Below are positions 1 through 7,676 of a DNA stretch of 64,000 bases, one piece after another. Origin of the DNA: Caballeronia fortuita (lineage in GTDB: Bacteria > Pseudomonadota > Gammaproteobacteria > Burkholderiales > Burkholderiaceae); assembly GCF_001544835.2 (NCBI RefSeq), contig NZ_FCNX02000021.1:1-64000 (forward strand), in the 5' to 3' direction. Under the pieces are notes generated by a model. That model made no database searches, had not been told where the DNA came from, and saw only the letters and a program-made list of their open reading frames with translations. The position numbers and the translations under genes were made by a program. Every line of letters begins with the position of its first letter. The stretch's first letter is position 1.

Positions 1-221
1 CTGTCTGGCAACGAACCTACGTCAAAACGCGACATCTCTACTTGGCGCAAACACGACATCTGAACTTGGGACCTACACACTTAAAATTTGATCATAAACA
101 TTATGTCCACTCAAATGCGCGTTCACGTCCGCATCATGCACACCCATCGCGGCGTTCCTGCGCTTCGCGAACACGTTGAATCGCCGTGCAGACGTCATCG
201 CAACCGCAGCGCAAACGTCGA

Positions 222-266
222 ATAAAAAAGCAGCGGCGAGCGGCTTCAAGAGAAACCGCTCGCCGC
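222..266 (-). terminator. Intrinsic terminator of the curli operon
   Basis: Read on the minus strand, a perfect 11-bp GC-rich stem (GCGGCGAGCGG, arms at 256-266 and 233-243) with a 12-nt loop is followed after three bases by a run of six T. It lies about 30 bp after the csgA stop, so it should end the five-gene transcript. No gene was recognised in the remaining sequence from 1 to 221. Confidence 0.85.
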
Positions 267-296
267 CGCAGCAAAACCCGCCGACGTACCCGTTCC

Positions 297-1571
297 TTAC
301 TTCTGAACGACGACAGCCTTGTTGAGCGAACCACCCTGCGTGATCGCAGCCGCGTTGCCGATGCCGGCCTGATTCACGTAGCCGTAGTTGGCGCTGCCAA
401 CCTGGACGATCGAAGCAGTGTTATACGCACCGGCTTGCGTCGCGTCCGCCGAGTTGAGGTAGCCGACTTGCGCCAGCGCCAACTCTTCGTGCGAGCCCGA
501 CTGCTTGCCCTTCGCTTCGTTGAACGTGCCGCCCTGACCGGCCAGCAGCGTCGATTCAACCGCGCCCTGCTGCGTCAGATCCATTTTGTTGTTCGAACCG
601 GCCTGAACCGCGACGGCCACGTTGCTGCCGCCGTCCGTCTGGTGAACGGCCGCCGTGTTGCGGTCGCCTGCCTGAACGATGTACGTGCGATCGTTGGCTT
701 CGCGATACTGATCGACGTATGCCGTGTTGTAGGCCGAGCCGCTTTGCAGGATCGTCGTCGTTTCGTTGGTCGCGTTGCCTTGAGTCACCTGCGCGTAGTG
801 CGGTGCGCCGGCGCCGCTCTGGTCGATCGTGGTCACGTTGCCGCTGCCATTTTCCGAATGGACTTGCGCGCGGGCGAAATCGGCCTGCTTGATCGATACG
901 TTGTCGCCGATTTCCGAAATCTGCTCGATCTTGCCGTCGTTATGATCGCCGCGCTGCTCGATGCGCGCCGCGTTGTTGCCGCCATTCGTCTGCGTCACCG
1001 TCGCGATGCCGTTCTCGTTACCTTGCAGAATGTCGACGCGATTGCCGACGGTCGTCGTCTGCGTGACGGTCGCCGTTGCGCCGTTGCTCACGCCCGCGGT
1101 CTTGCCCGTGCCTTGATCGATGTTGACCGTGTTCCAGCTCGAGCCGGTGCGGTTGATGGTCGCCGAGTCGTTCTTGCCGGATTGCGTAACCGTGTCCTTG
1201 TCGAAAGATGAAGCCGTCTGCGTCACGCTCGCCGTGCTGTTGGTGCCCGTTTGCGTGATGGTGGTCTTCTCGCCGATCGCCTGCTGTTGCGTGAGCGTCG
1301 CGCTCAGCTTCGATGCGCCCGTACCGCCCGCATTCTGCAGAATGTCGGTCACATTGCCGCCGCCGTAGCTCGACGTGACGGTTGCAGTCGAACCATCGCC
1401 GTTTTGCTGAACCTTCACGCGGTCGTAGCTGGACGCGGTTTGCATGACATTGGCAGTATTGCTGTTGCCGTACTGCTCGACGATCGCGCCTTCGCCGATC
1501 GATGCGGCGTATGCCGACGTCGATGCCAGTGCTGCCAGACCCATAGCGATGATGATTGCCTTCACTTTCAT
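297..1571 (-). CDS. csgA: Major curlin-like amyloid subunit with many repeats
   Basis: Secreted amyloid subunit of curli fibres. The 424-aa product starts with a Sec signal peptide (about residues 1-22, ending SAYA) and then consists almost wholly of curlin repeats of the form Q-x-G-x-x-N-x-A-x-V-x-Q, roughly 18 of them. E. coli CsgA is about 151 aa with five repeats, so this subunit is much longer. The start at 1571 is chosen over the upstream Met because it follows a GAGG site and opens directly on the signal peptide. It is the last gene of csgEFGBA and is followed by a strong terminator. Calling it CsgA rather than a CsgB-like nucleator rests on its length and final position. Confidence 0.9.
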   Translation of the reverse strand: MKVKAIIIAMGLAALASTSAYAASIGEGAIVEQYGNSNTANVMQTASSYDRVKVQQNGDGSTATVTSSYGGGNVTDILQNAGGTGASKLSATLTQQQAIGEKTTITQTGTNSTASVTQTASSFDKDTVTQSGKNDSATINRTGSSWNTVNIDQGTGKTAGVSNGATATVTQTTTVGNRVDILQGNENGIATVTQTNGGNNAARIEQRGDHNDGKIEQISEIGDNVSIKQADFARAQVHSENGSGNVTTIDQSGAGAPHYAQVTQGNATNETTTILQSGSAYNTAYVDQYREANDRTYIVQAGDRNTAAVHQTDGGSNVAVAVQAGSNNKMDLTQQGAVESTLLAGQGGTFNEAKGKQSGSHEELALAQVGYLNSADATQAGAYNTASIVQVGSANYGYVNQAGIGNAAAITQGGSLNKAVVVQK

Positions 1572-1706
1572 TTTTATGCCTCGTTGACTTGATGTTTTAT
1601 GCACGTAGATTAGCCATCCTAACGGAAGTCAGCCCCCGCTAACGTCCGGCCCTGCACCCTCGCACACTCAAACTTCCAACCTGTACTGCCTGGTCTCCTC
1701 GCCTGC

Positions 1707-2237
1707 CTACTTCATCAGAACCGCAGCCCGGGCGCCGCCCGTCTGCGTAACCGATAATCCTGATCCGTTTCTGCTCTGCAAGATCGAAATCTCGTTGTTG
1801 TTGCCGAGCTGCGTCACCGACGACGACATCGAATTGCCGACCTGCGTTACCGATGCTGTGTTGCCGCTGCCGTTCTGCACCGCGATCGATCGGTTGTACT
1901 GACCCGATTGATATCCGGCGTATAGATTGGCCGCGCCGCTTTGCTGGAGCACGGTCCAGTTGTCGTTACCCGCCTGCGCCGTCACCGCCGCATTGGCGAT
2001 GCCGGTCTGGTTCGCCATCAGACCGTTGTGCCCTGCCTGAACGGCGTTGAGCCGATTGCCCTGCCCCTGTTGCGCCACACGAGCGACTTGCGTTGCGCCG
2101 CCGAAGCCAGGTTCGGGCGGGCCGAAATCCGACACCGACGACAGGTCCGCCGCATACACCGCGAGCGACACGGCCGCGCCGAGCGCCGCGCAGACAGCGA
2201 CTTTCGATGCGCGCATGGGCGCACGCGATGCTTTCAT
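1707..2237 (-). CDS. csgB: Minor curlin / nucleator-like subunit
   Basis: Predicted 176-aa secreted curlin. A basic N-terminus and hydrophobic segment (about residues 10-29, ending VYA) form the signal peptide. A short Gly/Pro-rich linker with a PGFGG sequence follows, then about six curlin repeats containing Q-x-G-x-x-N. Size and position before the major subunit fit CsgB, which nucleates CsgA at the outer membrane. The start is supported by AAGGAG just upstream. The gap to csgG is only 24 bp, consistent with one transcript. The assignment as nucleator is by size and order, since both proteins are built from the same repeat. Confidence 0.85.
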   Translation of the reverse strand: MKASRAPMRASKVAVCAALGAAVSLAVYAADLSSVSDFGPPEPGFGGATQVARVAQQGQGNRLNAVQAGHNGLMANQTGIANAAVTAQAGNDNWTVLQQSGAANLYAGYQSGQYNRSIAVQNGSGNTASVTQVGNSMSSSVTQLGNNNEISILQSRNGSGLSVTQTGGARAAVLMK

Positions 2238-2261
2238 GCTGATCTCCTTCGTTGATTCTGC

Positions 2262-3194
2262 TTAGCTGCCGATGGTCTTCGGCGGATCGATCTTCACCGG
2301 GCTATACGGCGGGTTCACGTCTTCCATCGTCTGCGCGTAGCCCTGATTTTCCTGCAGATAGCGCTGCATCGTCGGGTCGTACCAGTCCTTCATGTCCCTG
2401 AGCGCCCATGTCTGGTTCGCGACGCCCTGCACGATCAGATGCACGAGCGCCGATTCGATCGCTTCGTTCACGCACAACTGCTGCGGCTCGTTACGCGTCA
2501 TGCCGGCTTCGGCCTGCAACAGATCCTTGAAGCCGATGAAGCGATACACGCCCGTATCGACCTGAATCGAATAGATGGTCTTGGTCGTCGACACGCTGTT
2601 GAGTATCGTGCCATTGCGGATATCCACGGCGCGCAGGTTCACCGTCACCTGATCGATACGATATTGTTGGGATGCCGAAATACCCAGATAAGCGACGCCC
2701 GCGCCGCCCGTGCGAATGTTCGTGTCGTATCCGACGATGCCGCCTTCCAGCACGATGCTCGCCGGCGCGAGCGCACCGATCTGCGGTATGGCGTTCTTCT
2801 TGTCGTCCGGCGTTTCCAGCGCGCGCATGATCTTGCGCTCGGTCAGCAAGTCCTGGAGGTTTTCGCGCTCGACGGGCGTGAACCAGCCGGAATCGCGCAT
2901 CGCCTTCACGAGAAACGAAGCACCGCCCTGCGTGACCTGCGACGAGAACGAACTGTCCGGCGACGGCTTGTACTGACCCGTCAGATCGCGAAAGCCGTAC
3001 ACGGCCGCGACGATGCGCCCCTTCGGCGGCGGCAGGTGCGTGAGATCGCGCGTCACGCGCGTCGGCGGCGTGAGCGTCGCATTGCCTGCGGATGGCATCG
3101 GCGTCGTGACGCAGCCGGTCAGCAGCGTTGTTGCGATGATCGTGGCGCCGAGCGCCGCGCGCGTTGCCAGTGTCGTGATAGCTTGCCTGTTCAT
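2262..3194 (-). CDS. csgG: Curli secretion channel lipoprotein CsgG
   Basis: Outer-membrane lipoprotein that oligomerises into the curlin export channel. The 310-aa product has a lipoprotein signal with lipobox LLTGC (Cys28). CsgG-family features follow, including the region around VAAVYGFRDLTGQYKPS, the stretch GWFTPVERENLQDLLTERK and the strands SQQYRIDQVTVNLRAVD. Length is close to that expected for the family (about 280 aa). It lies between csgF and csgB with short gaps. I see no truncation or missing segment. Confidence 0.95.
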   Translation of the reverse strand: MNRQAITTLATRAALGATIIATTLLTGCVTTPMPSAGNATLTPPTRVTRDLTHLPPPKGRIVAAVYGFRDLTGQYKPSPDSSFSSQVTQGGASFLVKAMRDSGWFTPVERENLQDLLTERKIMRALETPDDKKNAIPQIGALAPASIVLEGGIVGYDTNIRTGGAGVAYLGISASQQYRIDQVTVNLRAVDIRNGTILNSVSTTKTIYSIQVDTGVYRFIGFKDLLQAEAGMTRNEPQQLCVNEAIESALVHLIVQGVANQTWALRDMKDWYDPTMQRYLQENQGYAQTMEDVNPPYSPVKIDPPKTIGS

Positions 3195-3212
3195 TTCGTA
3201 TGCGCGCTCGCG

Positions 3213-3653
3213 TTACTGTCCGTTGCCGACGACGAACGTCGTCGAGGCACCCGTGGTCTTGTCGGTCGTCGTCACTTGCAGATTGCCGCCCGTGACTTGC
3301 GTGATCGCAATCGAGAAGTTGCCGGTGTTGATCGTGCCGGGATGCAGCGTGCCATCCGTGCCGACGATGGAACTCGATATCGACGATGCGACGCGCGACA
3401 GTATCGCCTGCTGCAATTGCGTGTTGAACTGATCGAGCGTGGACTGGCTGCCGGTGCCGAGGTTCGCGGTCGCCGGATCCTTGTATTTGTTCTGGGCGTT
3501 CGCCTCGTTGAGCAAGTTGGTGCCGTTCAGCGGATTGCCGCCGAAATTCGGATTGACAGGCTCATAGACAAGCGATGTAGCGTGCGCGGCGATAACCGGC
3601 ATCGAAAGCGCGCAAGCGAGCCACGCGCGTTTCAAAAGCGCATTCGTTTTCAT
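3213..3653 (-). CDS. csgF: Curli assembly factor CsgF
   Basis: Secreted chaperone-like factor that binds CsgG at the surface and helps CsgB nucleate fibres. The 146-aa product starts at 3653 with a signal peptide (about residues 1-24). The CsgF hallmark NPNFGGNPLNG follows directly, then NEANAQNKYKDP, both close to the E. coli protein. The ORF is open far upstream, but the start at 3653 is preceded by ACGGGGAAA and opens on the signal peptide. A nearly identical ATACGGGGAA context precedes csgE. Confidence 0.93.
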   Translation of the reverse strand: MKTNALLKRAWLACALSMPVIAAHATSLVYEPVNPNFGGNPLNGTNLLNEANAQNKYKDPATANLGTGSQSTLDQFNTQLQQAILSRVASSISSSIVGTDGTLHPGTINTGNFSIAITQVTGGNLQVTTTDKTTGASTTFVVGNGQ

Positions 3654-3709
3654 TGCGTTTCCCCGTATTTTTTTGGCCTTACTGCATCGATTTTTTATGA
3701 TGCGTTTTT

Positions 3710-4372
3710 TTATAACTCGTCCGTCGCCATGTCGGCATCGCGAAACAGCAGGCGAGTCAGGTCTGCCTGCATCACGTTCTGGAAGGCGATCTGCGCCGCC
3801 CCTTCGGCAATCGGCTTCACGTTCGAGCGCGCGATCGGCAGAAACGCCTGGAACACGCGACGCTGGCCGTATTCCACCCACACGAGACTGCCGTAACGCG
3901 GCGATGGCCGCTCATGCACGGAGACGATATAACGCTCCGAAAGCGGAATGCCGCTCCATGCCTGCGCGAACCACGTATAGAAGTCCTGCCCCGCGAGCGT
4001 CACCGTGTCGGTCGTGACGACGCCGCCGAGTGCATCGTCGAGCGACTGCTTGCCTTCGACATCGACGGTGCGCGAACGTGGCGTGCCTGCAAGGGTCGCG
4101 CTTTTATCGAGCGACGATGCGGCGTTCACCGTGCCGCGCGGCGTGAGCGGCGCGCCGATCGCGGCAGGCAGCGCGCTGGTGTTGCCGACCGGACCGGGAG
4201 TCGGCGTGCTAGGCAGCGAAATGAGCGGTTGAGCCTGGGATGTCGTGCTCACGTGCGCAGCCGATGGCGTTTCCGCATCCTGCGCATGCGCATTGATCGC
4301 GACGATCGAAATCCCGATGCACACTGCGATGACCCGCCCTGTGACAGGCGCGTTGTTCTTCTCTCGCTGCAT
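3710..4372 (-). CDS. csgE: Curli assembly/transport factor CsgE with N-terminal extension
   Basis: Periplasmic specificity factor that caps CsgG and delivers curlins. The C-terminal half matches CsgE: AGQDFYTWFAQAW, VHERPSPRYGS, then FQAFLPIARS and a final ATDEL. The product is 220 aa, against about 129 aa for E. coli CsgE. The extra roughly 90 residues after the signal peptide (residues 1-30, ending AHA) are Pro/Thr/Ser/Ala-rich and look disordered. It is the first gene of the operon and overlaps nothing upstream. No csgD-type LuxR regulator and no csgC lie nearby. Confidence 0.92.
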   Translation of the reverse strand: MQREKNNAPVTGRVIAVCIGISIVAINAHAQDAETPSAAHVSTTSQAQPLISLPSTPTPGPVGNTSALPAAIGAPLTPRGTVNAASSLDKSATLAGTPRSRTVDVEGKQSLDDALGGVVTTDTVTLAGQDFYTWFAQAWSGIPLSERYIVSVHERPSPRYGSLVWVEYGQRRVFQAFLPIARSNVKPIAEGAAQIAFQNVMQADLTRLLFRDADMATDEL

Positions 4373-4604
4373 GACTTCCCCGTATGTCTTTGGCTGCTAT
4401 GGTGCTGCCTTCAGACGGTCTGTTTTAAATGCTTTCTTGTATTTGTACGACGGGATGAATTCTCCGTAATAACTTGTAAGCGCAATGTTGTCTGCACCAC
4501 GTTCGCATGAAGAAACCTGAAAGCGTGCATGCTTCGCGAACCGGGCTCAGTGCTCGTCTTTCATGTCGTCATCCGTTCAAGCCCGTTCGCGGACGAAGAC
4601 CGTA
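4373..4604 (-). promoter_or_regulatory. Presumed curli operon promoter region
   Basis: The only sizeable gap upstream of csgEFGBA, so the operon promoter should be here. An 11-bp palindrome CAGACGGTCTG sits at 4412-4422 in the csgE leader and could be a protein-binding site. I could not fix a -35/-10 pair. No CsgD-like gene is present beside it. Confidence 0.4.
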
Positions 4605-4838
4605 CTAGCCTGCGCGAGTTGCGTGATCGGTCAAACCGCACAACAGCCGCTCGAGTCGCGAACGTTGCGACGGTACGATTCCCGGTGTCGCGCGCGCATT
4701 GACGACGCGATTGCGCCAATAAGTTCGACCGAAGACGGAGCTCGCCGCGTCTCCGGTAAGGACGCGCTCGAGATGCTCGATTTCAGAGTCGAGGTTTCGA
4801 GGCGTGAAGTTGGTCGATGCGCGTGAGGCTAAGGTCAT
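4605..4838 (-). CDS. Small conserved-looking protein, paralogue of the product at 6658-6969
   Basis: A 77-aa protein of unknown function, probably cytoplasmic since it has no signal or membrane segment. It aligns by eye with the product at 6658-6969. Both have an E-I/M-x-H-L-x-R-x-I/L helix near the start, then a YWRxR motif (YWRNRV here, YWRERI there), a Pro-containing linker and a final R-L-x-x-L-L helix. That shared pattern supports real coding. A GAGAG sequence lies about 12 bp before the ATG. No family name is recognised. Confidence 0.5.
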   Translation of the reverse strand: MTLASRASTNFTPRNLDSEIEHLERVLTGDAASSVFGRTYWRNRVVNARATPGIVPSQRSRLERLLCGLTDHATRAG

Positions 4839-5071
4839 ATTGTTATCGGTCTCTCAGGTTGATGCTTGCGACGGGCCCCCGAACCATTCCGTTCGATCCG
4901 CTGGAAGAGTCGTGCTGGCGTGTGCCCCCATTCGCGTTGGCCACTGCGGCGGGATAGGTCCTTGTTTAATCTCGAAGCTCACCTCCTGGTTTTCGTGACA
5001 CAGCACAATACCCAGCCGTGAGACGAAAGCGTTGTCTCGTCAAGCTGATAACGATTGGGGCCGATCGAGAC

Positions 5072-5853
5072 TCAAGGCGCAGCGCGTGAGCCTATGAAAC
5101 GCTCCTTGCGGCGGCTCTCCAGCAGCGTGATCGCGCGTTGCAGCACGCGCTCCGCATTGGTCTTCAGATCGATGAACCGGCAGCCCAGAACGGTTCGGTG
5201 CTCACCCGTCGGCGTGACGATCTGCCGGGTTGCGACGACCTCCAGACGGACAGGCACGACGCCGAGCCCGCCCACATGAAGCTTCACGTCGTCCAAGACA
5301 GTTCCCGCCGGAGCGATTCGAAGCGTGCGTCACGCGCACGCAGCGCCACTCCGCCGAGCGAAAGATCATGCAGTTCGAGCCGGAAAGCGACGCCCGCCTC
5401 GTCGGCTCCGCTCGCGACGAACGGATCGAACATGGGCGTATCGACGCGATAGAAATCCCGGCGCTGCACGTAATGAAGCAGCGCAGGAAACGGCACTTCG
5501 AATGCCGGACGCCCTTCGAATGTCACCACTACGGCGCCGCCCGTCACGAAATGCGTGCGAATACCCGAAGGCAGGCCGCGAAACGTGAGCGCGTCCGCAT
5601 CGACTAGCGCGCGGTTGTCTCTCGCCGTGCTGCCAAAATCGAAGAGAAATTGCGCGCGGCGCGAATCGACATCGAGCAGTTGCGTGACGAACTGAGTATC
5701 GCCGAACTCGACTGTCAGGAAATCACCGCGCGCAAGCAATGTCCGCAGGCATAACGCAATCTGCAGCGTATGTCGCTGAGCATAGCGCTCGTCGGCCTCC
5801 CACGCGTTCATTGTGGAGGCGCTTGCCCCGCTCGGGGTAGGTTCGGCGATCAT
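5072..5853 (-). pseudogene. ycgR: Flagellar brake protein YcgR (YcgR-N + PilZ), frameshifted
   Basis: YcgR binds cyclic-di-GMP and slows the flagellar motor. The N-terminal part carries the YcgR domain, then the PilZ signature RRDFYR (RRxxxR) and DLSLGG (D-x-S-x-x-G). The first frame runs 5853-5284 and ends shortly after the second motif. The rest of the PilZ barrel (GVVPVRLEVVATRQI, LGCRFIDLK) is in another frame from 5296 to 5072. Restoring one base near 5299 (ELV-LDDVKL) joins the frames into about 260 aa, the normal length. This is either a true one-base deletion or a sequence error. The start at 5853 is uncertain; Met at 5811 is an alternative. Confidence 0.8.
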
Positions 5854-5907
5854 GGTGCTTTCGTTATCTTGCCGGGCAGCCTCCCGGCGTATCGTCTTTT
5901 GCTCTAT

Positions 5908-5924
5908 CTTATCAAATTGATAAG
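5908..5924. promoter_or_regulatory. Palindromic operator-like site upstream of ycgR
   Basis: CTTATCAAATTGATAAG has perfect 8-bp arms around one central base and lies 55-71 bp upstream of the ycgR start. A close relative, CTTATCAGTTTGATGAA, lies at 7051-7067 upstream of the winged-helix regulator. The symmetry and the second copy suggest a binding site for that regulator. Confidence 0.55.
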
Positions 5925-6004
5925 CAAATGGTAGACTGACGGCATCACGGGCTAACGACCCTGAATCTGAGAGACGAGCGGCGCCCCGGGGACAACGGGG
6001 TCCG

Positions 6005-6577
6005 TCAATGATCCGGCGGGGTGTCTGCTTCCGGGCCGCGCGGCATCGGCAGAAAATGCAGGATTGCCTTGAGCGTATAAATGACGATGACGGTTCCCGC
6101 CAGGTCGCCGACGAACATCGCGATGAATCTCGACGTGATGTTCTGCGCATCGCCCTGAAGATAGAACCAGATGTTGTGGAGCAACGAACCGGCGATCGCA
6201 TACGCGACGGTGAGGATCATCAGCCTGCCCGCCGTCAGGTTTGAAAGCGACGCGTTCAGCCCGTAGATTTCGCGCGCCAGCCGATACACCGCATAAGGCG
6301 AGGCCGTCGCGATGATGCCGCCGACGAACGACCGCACCGGGTCATTGGGAAAGAAATAGAAGAAGTCGACGACCCAGCTCGCGAGCAGCAGTCCGAGCGC
6401 GCCGTCCGCGCCGAGCAAAAGCGTGCTGAGGAGTCGGATGCCGGCGGGAAGATAGACCCAGTTCACCCCGCGCACGAATTCGGAGTGAACGAAGATTTCC
6501 TGATTGAGCCAGAGCGAACCGACGAAGAAGAGCGCCGTTCCGGCGACGGAACACAAGCGAAGCAGAAACGAAGACAT
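6005..6577 (-). CDS. MASE1-like integral membrane protein
   Basis: A 190-aa inner-membrane protein with about five hydrophobic segments (near residues 5-25, 40-65, 75-95, 110-135 and 150-175). The pattern around WVYLPAGIRLL and the mix of Trp, Pro and Gly resemble MASE1-type sensory membrane domains. Here there is no attached GGDEF, kinase or other output domain. Its place between ycgR and the winged-helix regulator suggests a link to motility or c-di-GMP, but this is only context. No strong ribosome-binding site was seen before the ATG. Confidence 0.65.
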   Translation of the reverse strand: MSSFLLRLCSVAGTALFFVGSLWLNQEIFVHSEFVRGVNWVYLPAGIRLLSTLLLGADGALGLLLASWVVDFFYFFPNDPVRSFVGGIIATASPYAVYRLAREIYGLNASLSNLTAGRLMILTVAYAIAGSLLHNIWFYLQGDAQNITSRFIAMFVGDLAGTVIVIYTLKAILHFLPMPRGPEADTPPDH

Positions 6578-6657
6578 TGGCGTGACGAGCCCGTAAGCGG
6601 CGGACGTATCTTACCGCAGCACTCGTCCGGCTTCACGGGCGGGCGCGTAGCAAACGT

Positions 6658-6969
6658 TTATCGCGGCCCCTTGGCGAAAGCCGCGCTCACCGCGTGTGCA
6701 TCGGCTTGCGGAAGCTCACCGTAGCTCGCGGCGGGATCGAGTTGCGCGGCGATTCGCTCGAGCTCGGCGAGCAGCGAGCGCAGCCGTTCCTGCTGGAGCG
6801 GAGCAACGGCAGGAGCGTGCCACAGCTCCTCGATACGCTCGCGCCAGTACGACACCGGCCATGCGGCGCTTCGATGCCAGTGGCGTGAACGGATCATCCT
6901 CGCGAGATGATCCATTTCCTGCTCGATGAAAGCCGGCGTGATATGAGTAAAATCGCGTCGTTGAACCAC
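6658..6969 (-). CDS. Small protein of unknown function, paralogue of the product at 4605-4838
   Basis: Predicted 103-aa soluble protein with the same helix, YWRER motif, linker and RLRSLL helix as the 77-aa product at 4605-4838. The frame stays open to 7047, but the conserved part begins near DFTHITPAFIEQEMDHL. A GTG at 6969 preceded by GGGGGCACGAG would include this region; an ATG at 6915 gives a shorter 85-aa version. It is divergent from the winged-helix gene at 7113, with an operator-like palindrome in the gap. Function unknown. Confidence 0.55.
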   Translation of the reverse strand: MVQRRDFTHITPAFIEQEMDHLARMIRSRHWHRSAAWPVSYWRERIEELWHAPAVAPLQQERLRSLLAELERIAAQLDPAASYGELPQADAHAVSAAFAKGPR

Positions 6970-7050
6970 CTCGTGCCCCCGATAGCGGCTCGCGCAAGAG
7001 AAAGATCGATGTCTTCTGCAAGCCCTCGCTCGCGAATATCTTAGCACTTA

Positions 7051-7067
7051 CTTATCAGTTTGATGAA
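7051..7067. promoter_or_regulatory. Second operator-like site in the divergent promoter region
   Basis: CTTATCAGTTTGATGAA matches the perfect palindrome at 5908-5924 in 12 of 17 positions and keeps most of the symmetry. It lies 46-62 bp before the regulator start at 7113 and about 80 bp before the divergent small gene. It is probably an autoregulatory site. Confidence 0.5.
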
Positions 7068-7112
7068 TAACCGGGCCGTCGTCATGATTCGATTTGGCCG
7101 ATGCTATGATGA

Positions 7113-7493
7113 ATGCCGTCCTCATTCAATCGCTTCTTCATGGCCAAAAAGCGCGTCTTCGATGCTTACTTTCGCTTCCTGAATCTTGCTCAGGCGGTGC
7201 AGGCTTTGCCCTCGGTGCCGAAGCTCGATGCCGCCGAGGAACGCTTGCTGGAAGCCCTCACGGCGTCCTGGCATGCGGGCCACACGCTGACGGTCACGGA
7301 GACGATGGCCCTTTCGGTGGCGGGCGCGCCGGCCACCGTGCATCGCAAGCTGACCAATCTGCGAAAGCAGGGCCTCGTGTCCGTGGACGAGAGCAGCGAC
7401 GATCTGCGCACCAAGACCGTGGTGCCCACGCGCAAGGCGCTCGACTACTTCGAAAAACTGGCAGCGTGCCTCGAAGAGGCCAAAAAGCGCTGA
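7113..7493 (+). CDS. Winged-helix (MarR-like) transcriptional regulator
   Basis: A 126-aa DNA-binding protein. The middle contains a winged-helix pattern: helices around LTVTETMALSVAGAPATVHRK (recognition helix), then NLRKQGLVSVDESSDDLRTKTVVPT (wing), ending in a helical dimerisation-like tail. It is smaller than typical MarR proteins (about 145 aa) but keeps the core fold. The start could be Met10 at 7140, as neither site has a clear ribosome-binding site. Palindromes at 7051-7067 and 5908-5924 suggest it controls itself, the divergent small gene and ycgR. Confidence 0.75.
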   Translation: MPSSFNRFFMAKKRVFDAYFRFLNLAQAVQALPSVPKLDAAEERLLEALTASWHAGHTLTVTETMALSVAGAPATVHRKLTNLRKQGLVSVDESSDDLRTKTVVPTRKALDYFEKLAACLEEAKKR

Positions 7494-7676
7494 AGGTCGC
7501 GGCTCGCATATCACAAACATCGGCAACGAACGTTATAATTCGTCGCTTTCCCGCGCCAAGGCGCAGTAAAATTTTCCACCAGGTCGCATTTCCATCGGAG
7601 AGCGGAAACGGCCGGCAGTGTCCGACAGCCTCCGTATCGATCGCAGGTGTTGTGCTGCACCCAGTCTGCGATTGTC

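Noticed and set aside
186..1211. Long plus-strand ORF (341 aa) opposite csgA
   Set aside because: Antisense to the curlin repeats; Arg/Val-rich composition is an artefact of the repeated codons and no domain is visible.
300..1500. CRISPR-like periodic repeats
   Set aside because: The repeats are imperfect, coding and in frame with curlin units; no constant repeat with unique spacers exists.
2439..3896. Long plus-strand ORF (485 aa) opposite csgG/csgF
   Set aside because: Antisense shadow over two well-supported curli genes, Arg-rich, no domain.
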